A DNA stretch of 64,000 nt, from assembly GCA_963970005.1 (NCBI GenBank), contig CAXAMN010021740.1:755274-819273 (forward strand), in the 5' to 3' direction. A program made the position numbers and the translations under genes. The notes below the pieces were generated by a model that saw only the letters and a program-made list of their open reading frames with translations, made no database searches and was not told where the DNA came from. The DNA comes from Durusdinium trenchii. Its lineage: Eukaryota; Sar; Dinophyceae; Suessiales; Symbiodiniaceae. How positions within the stretch are numbered: position 1 is the stretch's first letter; each line of letters opens with the position of its first letter. This document shows, piece after piece, positions 21,888 through 30,205 of this stretch.

Positions 21888-22897
21888 CGCCGCCCAAAGC
21901 ACCTCCGCCGAAGGTGCCACCTATGCTGCCTGTGGTCTCGCCCTCATCAGCTTCGGCCTCTACTCCATCTTTGCGGGCACCACCACCTTTGCCATCGGCT
22001 TCACCTCGGGCATCTTCGTCTTCAACCACGGCAGTTCCTTCGAGCACGCCACCTTCGACCCCCAAAGTCAAGGCCATGCCCTCAGTGCTGCAACCGTCGC
22101 TGGAGCGGCCCCAGCACTTGCAGGAGGCGAATGATGCGGCCTTCGATGCAGCGGCCCGGGAACGCTGGCGCCGGCCCGGGCACAGCGGTGCCCCAGAGCC
22201 TCCCACGCTCATCTTCCTGGGCGAAGCAGGCAATGGTTCTATCTACTTGGGCGGTCTGCCCACGGACCGGGCATGGTTGGAGGCCCACCACATCGGCATG
22301 AGCCTCAGCGCCATGGACAAGATTGCCGCCGACTGTCGGGGAGGGGTCAGTGCTCACCAGGTCTACCAAGTCAATGTTCCTGTTGGTCATCAAGGAGCCC
22401 TACGTGACCGCCAGTTGAAGTTGGTGCTGCCTATCTTTCTGGCAACCCTGTATTCAGGCTACTCCGTTCTGGTTCATTGCATGGCGGGGGTGCACAGGGC
22501 CCCTGTGTTGGCTGGTTTGCTACTTGCATGGATCCGGCGGTGCTCCTTCGAGGAAGCATACTCGCGCCTGGAGGGCTTGCGAGCTATCGACCGAGCCGGC
22601 GTGCTCAGCCGGCGGGGCGGCTCTGATATCTTCAAATGGGCCCGGAATCAGGTCCACATCACCCCACCGGCCCTTCCCAGGTATCCGATTTCCTTCATTA
22701 CCTCTACCAAGGCGAGATCACACTGGCATGTGGAGCGTGACAACGCGCCCTGGTGCAGATGGCGCCAGCGCAATGCTGCTTATCGAGGTGAAGTCCACCG
22801 AGCTCGCAGCATTCATGAGGCCTTGGCCTACGGGCGTGCTTTCTGTATCACATGTAAAGCAGTGCTCCCTGGCAATGCCCAGGTCCACTTGTACTAA
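21839..22897 (+). CDS. Dual-specificity-phosphatase-like ORF of the retroelement
   Basis: The protein starts with a Pro/Ser/Ala-rich stretch of about 100 residues, preceded by a basic AKRARVESPP that resembles a nuclear localisation signal. Residues about 122-275 read as a dual-specificity protein phosphatase: SIYLGGLPTDRAWLEAHHIG at the start of the domain and the P-loop HCMAGVHRAP at 22475-22504 (HCx5R with Cys nucleophile and Arg). The tail has WCRWRQ ... FCITCK, a possible metal-binding cluster. The frame opens with GTG at 21839; the first in-frame ATG is near 21923. I know of no DIRS element described with such a domain. It might act on host or element phosphoproteins; the substrate is unknown. 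Catalytic residues are intact, so it is not obviously dead. Confidence 0.8.
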   Translation: MESPPRAAAGGSAQPVTPPKAPPPKVPPMLPVVSPSSASASTPSLRAPPPLPSASPRASSSSTTAVPSSTPPSTPKVKAMPSVLQPSLERPQHLQEANDAAFDAAARERWRRPGHSGAPEPPTLIFLGEAGNGSIYLGGLPTDRAWLEAHHIGMSLSAMDKIAADCRGGVSAHQVYQVNVPVGHQGALRDRQLKLVLPIFLATLYSGYSVLVHCMAGVHRAPVLAGLLLAWIRRCSFEEAYSRLEGLRAIDRAGVLSRRGGSDIFKWARNQVHITPPALPRYPISFITSTKARSHWHVERDNAPWCRWRQRNAAYRGEVHRARSIHEALAYGRAFCITCKAVLPGNAQVHLY

Positions 22898-23111
22898 TAA
22901 CTGCAGTCTTCGGAAACAGCACGCCTACCGGGTAGGCCGAGAGGGCGTCTCGTGTGCTATGCAAGTTTTCGCTCATAGGGACTCGGCGGACGGCCCGAGG
23001 AGTAGGTCCCTGGTCTGAACATCGCCCGAACTTTTATAGTCAGTCTTGCATATTTGCTGCAGCATCTCGTATCCCAGTGAACTCCGGCCTCCACGTCTTT
23101 ACCCTGTGCCA

Positions 23112-23624
23112 ATGGACCGGCCTCAGGCGATCCAGTTCGTTGCCGTGACACTGACGCCCTTGGAGGGCGAGGCCAGACGGGCCCGTGCTTGGGAGGTAGG
23201 GGATCAAATGGACCAGGCCTGTCGGGCCTTGAGAGCCCTTCCCCCGACCTCCACCTCTTGTCTAGGGGTGGTACAGGTTCAGCTGCGCGCTGCACGGAAC
23301 CTATGTGAATCATGGATCGAATGGTGGGATGAGATCCAAGACCTGCCCAGGGAGGCAGCACGCCCAGAGCCGAGGCTGGAGGGGCTGTTGTGGCCGGCGG
23401 CCCCGAGACCTGGTACTTTGCCGCCCTACGCCCCACTGGTCAACACTACGTGTGATGATTTGGCGCGTCACCATGACAGTCTTCATGAGGCCGATCGCGC
23501 TTCGTTCCGGCAATTGCTCTATACTGCCCACCACGAGGCCCACGCGGCAGGCGAGGCCATCCGTTGGCCAGCGCTACAATGCCTGAGCTTGGAGCTCGGG
23601 GAGCTTGCAAAGCGGCTTCAGTAG
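23112..23624 (+). CDS. Small ORF of unknown function in the DIRS-like element
   Basis: Starting at ATG 23112 the product is about 170 residues (MDRPQAIQFVAVTLTPLEG...), rich in Ala, Arg, Leu and acidic residues and predicted helical by eye, with no motif that I recognise. It lies between the phosphatase-like ORF and Gag on the same strand. Its intact length in a recent element suggests it is a real gene, possibly an accessory nucleocapsid-type protein, but this is a guess. Confidence 0.5.
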   Translation: MDRPQAIQFVAVTLTPLEGEARRARAWEVGDQMDQACRALRALPPTSTSCLGVVQVQLRAARNLCESWIEWWDEIQDLPREAARPEPRLEGLLWPAAPRPGTLPPYAPLVNTTCDDLARHHDSLHEADRASFRQLLYTAHHEAHAAGEAIRWPALQCLSLELGELAKRLQ

Positions 23625-23804
23625 TCATGCCATGAACGACTTTGAGTTTTTGAAAAAGGGTTGACACTGTGCGGTGCTCCATTTGGTACATGCTGTTTCC
23701 TTGCTTTGTGGTTGCAGAGCCTGTCCACTCTTCGATTCTGCGACCTTCCGTAGCCATCTCTGCTCTCCAGTGTTCGCTGCTCCCGCCATCTCCTGTTGTG
23801 AATC

Positions 23805-24983
23805 ATGGCCACCGTCCCTAAGCAGCTTGCTACGCCGGAGGACACCTTCACCACTCTTGCGCTGCAGTTCAATTTTGAGCAGCGCATCAAAGACAAGATC
23901 ATTGAGTTGGGGATTCGCACCATTGCGGAATTCCGCCACTACGCCCGCAGTGAGGACGAAATCAAAAAGCTCTTCATCGATACAGTCAAGGACCCACCAT
24001 ATGAGGAGATGCAAGGGCGCCTCCAGGCTGCTCGGCTGCGCTTCGCTTGGACAGCGTGCAAGGCCTTGTTGGACTCCGAGCACGCCGCGGCCAGCCTGCC
24101 GCCAGCGCCAACGGAAGAAGAGACGCTCCTTCCCAAACAGGAGCTCGAGCAGCTGAAGGAGGCGTTCTTTCGACGCTACCACTTGCGTCCAGAGCCTCGC
24201 CAATATCCCTCTGACCGATTGCTGTCGAAGCTCAGCCGACAGCTGACACGAAGCCAGTTCGAGGTCATGGACCTGTGGACGGTCCGCTCACTCACTTTTC
24301 AGCGCACACATAGCCAGAAACGGCGACGCCTGACGGGCAACTTGTACCTCCAAGAGGATGATGAGGATGAGATCACTGCCAAGTCCTGGCTCTCCTACAT
24401 GGCCAAGATGGACACCTACTTCCTGGCCCTGGCTATTGTGGGGTGTCGCCCCGTGGAGCCGGCGCCGTCTGCGCCTGAGTCGCTCGGTGCAGACAGTGTG
24501 CAATACGTCCAGGTCCCCTACGACATCCTGCTGTCCTACGCCAGCCGCTGCCATGATTTGATTCTGCGCACCTCGGAGGGGCGGCGCCTGCAGCTGGTCC
24601 AACACCTCGATGTGGAAGAGCGCGGTCAATGGGCAGCCAGATGCACAGGCCACACGACACTTGGCAATGTTATCAGTGCCATCATGCGTGAGCGTGACGC
24701 CCTTTGGTTGGCCGGGGCCCTGCCAGCCCCCAGCATCACCACGGGTGCCGCTGCTGGCGGCGCGTCACCCGCCAAGGCCCCCCCTGCGGATGCAGGGCCG
24801 GTGGGGTCGGTGGTTTCCACTCTTCGTGATGGCACGCAGCTTTGTCAGGCCTATCAGCGCAATCAGTGCCGCACCAAGAAGAACTGCCCACGTGGGGCGC
24901 ACCGCTGCGGAGTCGTGTTGCAGTCAGGACGGGTCTGCGGATCGTACCAGCACTCACCTTCAGGATGCCCCAAGGCTGCTTGA
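23805..24983 (+). CDS. Gag-like nucleocapsid protein with cysteine/histidine cluster
   Basis: 392 residues from a good ATG (MATVPKQLAT). The first 300 residues are largely helical with several charged segments (for example QKRRRLTGNLYLQEDDEDE); then an Ala/Pro/Gly linker; then a C-terminal Cys/His cluster LCQAYQRNQCRTKKNC with downstream HRC, RVCGSY and a final H and C, as in CCCH-like zinc modules of Gag proteins in dinoflagellate retroelements. Position directly before Pol and in the same frame supports a structural Gag role. It ends in TGA at 24981-24983, after which the same frame stays open through Pol. Confidence 0.75.
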   Translation: MATVPKQLATPEDTFTTLALQFNFEQRIKDKIIELGIRTIAEFRHYARSEDEIKKLFIDTVKDPPYEEMQGRLQAARLRFAWTACKALLDSEHAAASLPPAPTEEETLLPKQELEQLKEAFFRRYHLRPEPRQYPSDRLLSKLSRQLTRSQFEVMDLWTVRSLTFQRTHSQKRRRLTGNLYLQEDDEDEITAKSWLSYMAKMDTYFLALAIVGCRPVEPAPSAPESLGADSVQYVQVPYDILLSYASRCHDLILRTSEGRRLQLVQHLDVEERGQWAARCTGHTTLGNVISAIMRERDALWLAGALPAPSITTGAAAGGASPAKAPPADAGPVGSVVSTLRDGTQLCQAYQRNQCRTKKNCPRGAHRCGVVLQSGRVCGSYQHSPSGCPKAA

Positions 24984-27900
24984 AAAGAGGGCCGCTCCTC
25001 TGTTGGGGGGGGGCGAGGCCAATCTTTGGACACTCCTGTCTTTCATGACTTCCGTTCATTTTTGGCCGAGTTGGAGTCTATTGATATGCACCAGACTGAA
25101 GCCTCACCCTGCCCTATCCTCCTTGATGTGTTCAGTGGAGTCCATGCACCGTTGTCCAAGGCCTTCTTGTGGTGCCAATGGGAGATCATCACACCGATTG
25201 ACATCGAGATCGATCAGGACCTGGACGTGTCGCGTCCGGCGGTCCGTCGGGCTATTCAGGCGGTGCTCCCTCGGGTGGCCACCATTGCGGGGGCGATGAG
25301 TTGCGCTACCAAATCACGAGCTAGGGAGAAACGGCCCGGTCCCCCTCCTCTACGATCCGAGGAACACCCACGGGGTCTACCAGGACTGGACGAGGGACAA
25401 CAGGCACGGGTCGACGCTGACAACTACTCCAGTGATTACCTGTTGGCATTACAACACTGGGGGCATCAACAGAACCTCGCATGTCTTCGCGAAAACCCGC
25501 TCAGGTCTCTACACTGGTGGGACCCGGTCGAGCAGTACCTGTGCCGGGAGGATGATTGGCAGGACTTGGACTATGATGCATGCGTCTTCGGAGGCGCTCG
25601 GCGCAAAGCCCAGAAGTTTCGTCACAACATCCCCGAGTTGGCCTCCCTCCCGGCCGTTCGATGTGGACACATTCACGACCCCAACGAGTGGCGCTCGTCG
25701 GGTAATGGGCAGTTCTCCACCTTCAACGAAGCGGAGTACACACCTAGTTTGGTCTTCACCCTAGCAGTATGCTGCACAGCATGGGCGGCGCGACAGGGCT
25801 ACGGCATCCTCGCCATCCCGAGGTTACCGCCCATCAACACCTCAGGTGACGTACGACCACTGCTCCATTTTGAACCGTCCGAGCTGCGAGAGGATCTGAT
25901 GAATGTCATGGGCTTCCACCTGGGCCTCACACCACCACGAGAAGACTCGTCCCATGTACCCACTCGCCAAGTCGCATTTGATGTGTTGCAACTGAGGTCA
26001 CAACTCACAGACATGGACGTGTACATCGGCCCAGGGCATTTCTCCCATCGTTGGCCCCTGACACAGTGGCAAAACCCCTTCCGGGCAGGGGAGGGCAGGA
26101 CTGCTATTGAGAGTGTCCTTCACTACGCTCGATGGATCGCCGACCAGGACCATCTGTTGGCTGACCTCCCATCCCTACATGGCAAGACGTTGGTGTGCGA
26201 CTGCCCCCACAACGTGCTATGTCATGGCGATATCCTTCGTGCTCTGGTTTGGACTACTTCACGTCCTACTCCGACCTCGGGCCACGGCCATCCCGCTCGG
26301 GAACAGTTGCGACGGGTTTCACTCATTGCAGCCGGCATTCGCCCTGCCAGGGCAGTCCCGTTGCGCTTCTCTCAGGAGGTTGTGGTGGCCAGCATCATGG
26401 CCCTTTGTCCGGATATTAGTTGGGAGGGATTCCAGTGGCCTATGCTCGAGGACCTGCTAGTGGACGATTCACACTACCAATGGCTCAACTACATGCAGAA
26501 CCGCCCGGACTGGGACGGCCACGCCTTTGGTCCACGGTTGGTGGGCCCATTGGAGCGCAACGCCATCGCGATGAGCGGACTTCAGCAGCCCGGAGCGGCC
26601 GCTGCTGCAAAAGCCTTACCGCCTATGATCCCCTTTGGCGTAGGGGAGGAGCGACATTTTGAACTCGCACTTGAGTTGCAACAGAGACCTACCCCATTTG
26701 AAACTATGGGTGTTGTCGATGATGACTTGATCTTTGCCGCATCTGGCTATGCAGCCCAGGGAGTAGGCCTGCGGGAGGTGAGAAGACGCACAGGCCGTTG
26801 GCTCCAAGAACTCAGCCGTCGAATGTGGCCCATCACATACCACCTCCAAACATACCAGCCACCGCCCGTGCGGTCCGCCACTCAAGGGCGCCACATCGCC
26901 CTCATTGGGCTTATCATGCTGATTACTGGATGGCCGGACACTACGTTTGTGGCTAACCTGATCTATGGCTTCCCCGCTGTCGGCTTTTCCCCGCATGTGC
27001 CCGTGTACAAGGCTCAACCAGCTCACTACATCCCGGACGCCTCCATCTACCAGGACGCCCTGCCAGCGGCCGCCCGCATCATCCAAAGCCTCCGCCCAGG
27101 TGAACACGACGCGGCCATTGCCCAGGCGGGTGAGGAAGACCAAGCCAAAGGCTTTTGTGGCCCCCCACTGACATGGGCCCAGCTATGCCAGGACCTCCCC
27201 CAATTCAGACTGATCCGGAGGTTTTGTATACAACAGCCCTCGGGTAAGTTGCGAGTCATAGATGACGCTGCAGACGGAGGGCAAAGCGCACTCAGCTCGG
27301 ATGCGAACAAGCTGGATTTATGTACGAGCATTCAACCCGGCCTTCATGTTCAGTTGCTCTGGCAGGCAGCATCCTCGTCGATTCACGCGTCTGAGTTGCT
27401 GCAAGCTGGCATGTGGTCCGGGGGCGAAGACCTACCCAACGCCTACCGCTATGTCCCCATGAAGCCGACACATGGCAACATGGCCGTGGTGGCATACTAC
27501 GACCACCACGTGGGTGGCCCCCGCTTTCGACAATACTACGGTTCTCTGTTCGGGTTACCAAATGCTGTGTGTTCGTTCAATCGCTTTCCCCGGTTCTTTC
27601 AAGCTGCTTGCCGCCGCCTGGCATATTGTATGACCAGTATGTATTTTGATGACCTGACAATCCAGGACTTCGGTATCATGGGCGGCACTGGCCAGGCATT
27701 CGTTAATGACCTGGCACGATGCCTTGGCTCGCCTTTCCAAGCAGAGAAACATCAGTCCTTGGCGGCTCAGTCTGACTTTCTGGGGCTGATCCATGATGTG
27801 GCTGCCTGCCACCGGGGTGATCCTGTAAAGTTCTGGGTCCGGGACCGATTGCTCACCAAGGTCACCGACATCATGGAGGAGGCCACTCAGACGCGTCGCC

Positions 27901-28640
27901 TTCCTCCGGGACTGGCGGCCAAGCTCTTTGGCTGCCTGGGCTTCTTGACGACGGGATGCTTCGGCAAGCTCGGCCGGTCGGGCCTCCATAGCATCAAAGA
28001 CAGACAATACTCCTCGCAAGTCGTGATGACACCGGAGATTGAACAGTCCTTTGCTAGAATTCGAGCTCTCCTTCAGTTGAAGCCTGAAAGAGAATTACCG
28101 CTCAATCCAGTACGGCAACACCGATACTTGGCAGCATCCGATGCAGCGCAAGATAGGCCCCGCGAGGGCTCTGCGGGAGTCCTGTTCATCGACCCCCGTG
28201 GTAACCGAAGAGCCTATGTCGTCCATATCAGCCCAAAGATCTTCACGGTGTGGTCCCATCATGAGGCCAAGATTGCACAGCTTGAGCTCTTGACAGTCTA
28301 CATGGGCCTGGCATATAATGCCTCATCAGTTCGCGGAATGCATGGTATATGGTTTGTTGACAATATCGCTGCCCTCATGGCTCTCATACGAGGCCGCAGC
28401 AACAACGATGAGCTGGATTCTATGGCCGGAGCCATCCATGGCCTTCTGTTTGCACTCCGTAGTGCATGCTACTTCGAATGGGTCCAGAGTAAGGACAACT
28501 GGTCAGACGGCATCAGCAGACAGGGAGAACACGATCTGTGGTTCCAACAGCATGGTTTTCGTCTCTTCCACACCTACCCCCTGCTCCTGCTCCTCCAGCT
28601 GCCCTACCACCTCATCGCTCAGGTCTTTCAGTTCGTTTGA
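24984..28640 (+). CDS. Pol: methyltransferase-like / DUF4326-like / RT / RNase H polyprotein
   Basis: About 1,218 codons are open in the same frame as Gag, right after its TGA; the first ATG is near 25086. Domains in order: (1) residues about 30-130 (counted from 25026), LLDVFSGVHAPLSKAF then AMSCATKSRAREKRPGPP, like a degenerate DNA methyltransferase Rossmann start and PC-loop; (2) 26019-26250, YIGPGHF...NPFRAG...LVCDCPHNVLCHGDIL, matching the DUF4326 pattern; (3) reverse transcriptase with DLPNAYRYVPM and the catalytic MYFDDL at 27639-27656 (YFDD in place of the common YxDD); (4) RNase H-like with SDAAQD, AQLELLTVY, FVDNIAAL and DNWSDG. The stop at 28638-28640 lies 25 bases before B1. Pol copies element RNA into cDNA; the roles of the two N-terminal domains are unknown. 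Confidence 0.88.
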   Translation, partial: KEGRSSVGGGRGQSLDTPVFHDFRSFLAELESIDMHQTEASPCPILLDVFSGVHAPLSKAFLWCQWEIITPIDIEIDQDLDVSRPAVRRAIQAVLPRVATIAGAMSCATKSRAREKRPGPPPLRSEEHPRGLPGLDEGQQARVDADNYSSDYLLALQHWGHQQNLACLRENPLRSLHWWDPVEQYLCREDDWQDLDYDACVFGGARRKAQKFRHNIPELASLPAVRCGHIHDPNEWRSSGNGQFSTFNEAEYTPSLVFTLAVCCTAWAARQGYGILAIPRLPPINTSGDVRPLLHFEPSELREDLMNVMGFHLGLTPPREDSSHVPTRQVAFDVLQLRSQLTDMDVYIGPGHFSHRWPLTQWQNPFRAGEGRTAIESVLHYARWIADQDHLLADLPSLHGKTLVCDCPHNVLCHGDILRALVWTTSRPTPTSGHGHPAREQLRRVSLIAAGIRPARAVPLRFSQEVVVASIMALCPDISWEGFQWPMLEDLLVDDSHYQWLNYMQNRPDWDGHAFGPRLVGPLERNAIAMSGLQQPGAAAAAKALPPMIPFGVGEERHFELALELQQRPTPFETMGVVDDDLIFAASGYAAQGVGLREVRRRTGRWLQELSRRMWPITYHLQTYQPPPVRSATQGRHIALIGLIMLITGWPDTTFVANLIYGFPAVGFSPHVPVYKAQPAHYIPDASIYQDALPAAARIIQSLRPGEHDAAIAQAGEEDQAKGFCGPPLTWAQLCQDLPQFRLIRRFCIQQPSGKLRVIDDAADGGQSALSSDANKLDLCTSIQPGLHVQLLWQAASSSIHASELLQAGMWSGGEDLPNAYRYVPMKPTHGNMAVVAYYDHHVGGPRFRQYYGSLFGLPNAVCSFNRFPRFFQAACRRLAYCMTSMYFDDLTIQDFGIMGGTGQAFVNDLARCLGSPFQAEKHQSLAAQSDFLGLIHDVAACHRGDPVKFWVRDRLLTKVTDIMEEATQTRRLPPGLAAKLFGCLGFLTTGCFGKLGRSGLHSIKDRQYSSQVVMTPEIEQSFARIRALLQLKPERELPLNPVRQHRYLAASDAAQDRPREGSAGVLFIDPRGNRRAYVVHISPKIFTVWSHHEAKIAQLELLTVYMGLAYNASSVRGMHGIWFVDNIAALMALIRGRSNNDELDSMAGAIHGLLFALRSACYFEWVQSKDNWSDGISRQGEHDLWFQQHGFRLFHTYPLLLLLQLPYHLIAQVFQFV

Positions 28641-28664
28641 GTGCTTTGGATAAGTTAGTGCCTT
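28641..28664. other. Short spacer between Pol and B1
   Basis: Twenty-four bases between the Pol stop and the start of the B1 repeat. Nothing is visible. Confidence 0.5.
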
Positions 28665-28829
28665 GGATGGAGTGCTCCTACAGGGAGAGTGTCAGATGTC
28701 AGATGACACAAGCGACGTGGGTCGCATTTCGAACCAAAGCACTTCAGTACAGACAGTACAGACCTGAATCGATTCGCAGAAAAGGGTAGCAGCAGCTGAC
28801 ATCTGTTGAGCGAGATTCATCGAATATAT
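28665..28829 (+). repeat. Split direct repeat B1
   Basis: 165 bases from GGATGGAGTGCTCCTACAGG to CATCGAATATAT. It matches B2 (29394-29558) except T versus C near 28679. Its last six bases, ATATAT, are also the first six of A2. Confidence 0.95.
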
Positions 28830-28962
28830 TCAATCATTTAAGGTAGGCAGGGTCGGTGATGATGAATTATTTGGGAAGCTTCGAATCAACGTCTCCCAAT
28901 GTTTGAATGCTCAAGCCAAACTGGGGAGACGCCCCTTGAGGAGCAGTGTCGCTGCTGGTACC
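28824..28962 (+). repeat. Split direct repeat A2
   Basis: Internal copy of the A repeat, fused to B1. It is followed by TCAAGCTAAACTTTTTCTCCC, which is the sequence expected after A1 before the inversion. The B1-A2 unit is the presumed copy of the circle junction used during replication. Confidence 0.95.
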
Positions 28963-29393
28963 TCAAGCTAAACTTTTTCTCCCACCCTGCCACACCCTGT
29001 TAGTACTTTCATGTCCACCTGGTGCTAGTCGAGCTGGTGGCTGACTTGGCTTGTTGCCGGAAGAGTCTGGTTACCTGGTGACAGTCGCTTCACCTGTGGC
29101 CTTGCTGGTGCTTGATGGCCGTATTCCGGGTTATTTTCAGTTACCACGGCTATGCTTGTGACGCTTGCAGCCTGGGCTGTCGGCCACATGAGATGGGGAC
29201 TGTGCTGTCTGCCGCTGTCGTCCAGTTGTCTTTTTCCGGCTGTCCGCCGCCTAGCCATCATACCTGTTCTGACGGTCCCAGGTATTGAAGATGACTAGGG
29301 AGTTTCATTTAATCTTTTCATCGCTCTGTCCAGAGCTGGCATCCGTTGTGGCCGTAGGACCGCCCCTGCGGTATCCTCTCGGTCACTACATAC
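28963..29393. other. Non-coding right-end region of the DIRS-like element
   Basis: 431 bases between A2 and B2 with no convincing ORF. Its first about 20 bases are the lost 3' part of the A repeat. The rest is unique within the window. Confidence 0.6.
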
Positions 29394-29558
29394 GGATGGA
29401 GTGCTCCCACAGGGAGAGTGTCAGATGTCAGATGACACAAGCGACGTGGGTCGCATTTCGAACCAAAGCACTTCAGTACAGACAGTACAGACCTGAATCG
29501 ATTCGCAGAAAAGGGTAGCAGCAGCTGACATCTGTTGAGCGAGATTCATCGAATATAT
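29394..29558 (+). repeat. Split direct repeat B2 (right terminus)
   Basis: Terminal copy of B. It runs into (AT)n and then ACTGTAGTTGAAC outside the element. TAGTTGAAC is also found just left of A1, so the insertion point may lie in an (AT) run next to this word. Confidence 0.95.
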
Positions 29559-30205
29559 ATATATATATACTGTAGTTGAACTTCCTATGTTTGTGTCACA
29601 AAGTCCTGCACTGTCCATTGAACTACATGCAGGGCCAGGTAGAACAGGTATGTTTTCATATGTTTTCTCTGCGCCAGGTTTGCTGAGAGTTGCAGAGCGA
29701 CTCTCCCAGGATGCCTCCGTGGGCGGTCGTGAGGGCCTCATTGTGGAACTCCCATGAGTGTTTTTTCTCGCAGCGGTCCAGTGAGCGACTCTGTTGCTAG
29801 TTCTTCGTACTTGTTTCAATGGCTTTCGCGTTTTGATGGAAGCTTAAGATGTTTCATCGCCATACAGTGAGGTACGACCAAGTAGCCTTTTGATCAAGTC
29901 TGCATGGCATCGACCTTGTAGCCGCTTGTAGCTTTTGGGCTCGCGGAAGGGAAGGGCATCAAGGCATCAGGGCATCATGCGCGCTGTGCTGTTGGCGTAG
30001 TTTGGTTGCACCTGTGGTTGATCCACAAGTTGCCTTTCTAATCTTTCTAACGGTGTCCTGAAGTCTCAGGATCTTGATCGCGCAAGTGGTGGCTCAGTCG
30101 ACCACAGTGTCGCCACAGGCTTTCCGATGTGTTGAGGTTTTCTGTTGTCTTCATGTCTTGACGTTTCTTTCCTCCTTTGGGATCCTTTGGGTTCCACGTT
30201 GCCAG
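29559..30205. other. Gene-poor stretch
   Basis: Begins with an (AT)n run. No supported exon until the AG|G acceptor at 30205/30206. Confidence 0.4.

Larger units (their letters stand above)
19990..29558 (+). mobile_element. DIRS-order (Ngaro/PAT-like) tyrosine-recombinase retrotransposon
   Basis: The ends show the split-direct-repeat layout of PAT/Ngaro elements: A1 at the left end, and B1 fused to A2 followed by B2 at the right end. By my reading A1 and A2 are identical over 139 bases, and B1 and B2 differ at one of 165. B1 and A2 overlap by ATATAT, exactly the junction expected if the two outer ends were joined in a circle, the proposed intermediate of these elements. Inside, on the plus strand, lie a tyrosine recombinase, a phosphatase-like ORF, a small ORF, Gag, and Pol with RT and RNase H. 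Known DIRS/Ngaro elements usually have the order Gag-RT-RH-YR; here the recombinase is first. Near-identity of the repeats and long intact ORFs imply recent insertion. The recombinase is broken by an inversion. Confidence 0.93.

Noticed and set aside
21147..21920. Minus-strand 257-codon frame in the DIRS-like element
   Set aside because: Antisense shadow of the GC-rich recombinase C-terminal frame, which carries the conserved motifs.
19981..29581. TAGTTGAAC on both sides of the DIRS-like element as a target-site duplication
   Set aside because: Tyrosine-recombinase elements do not normally duplicate their target, and the two words are not at equal distance from the element ends; kept only as a note.
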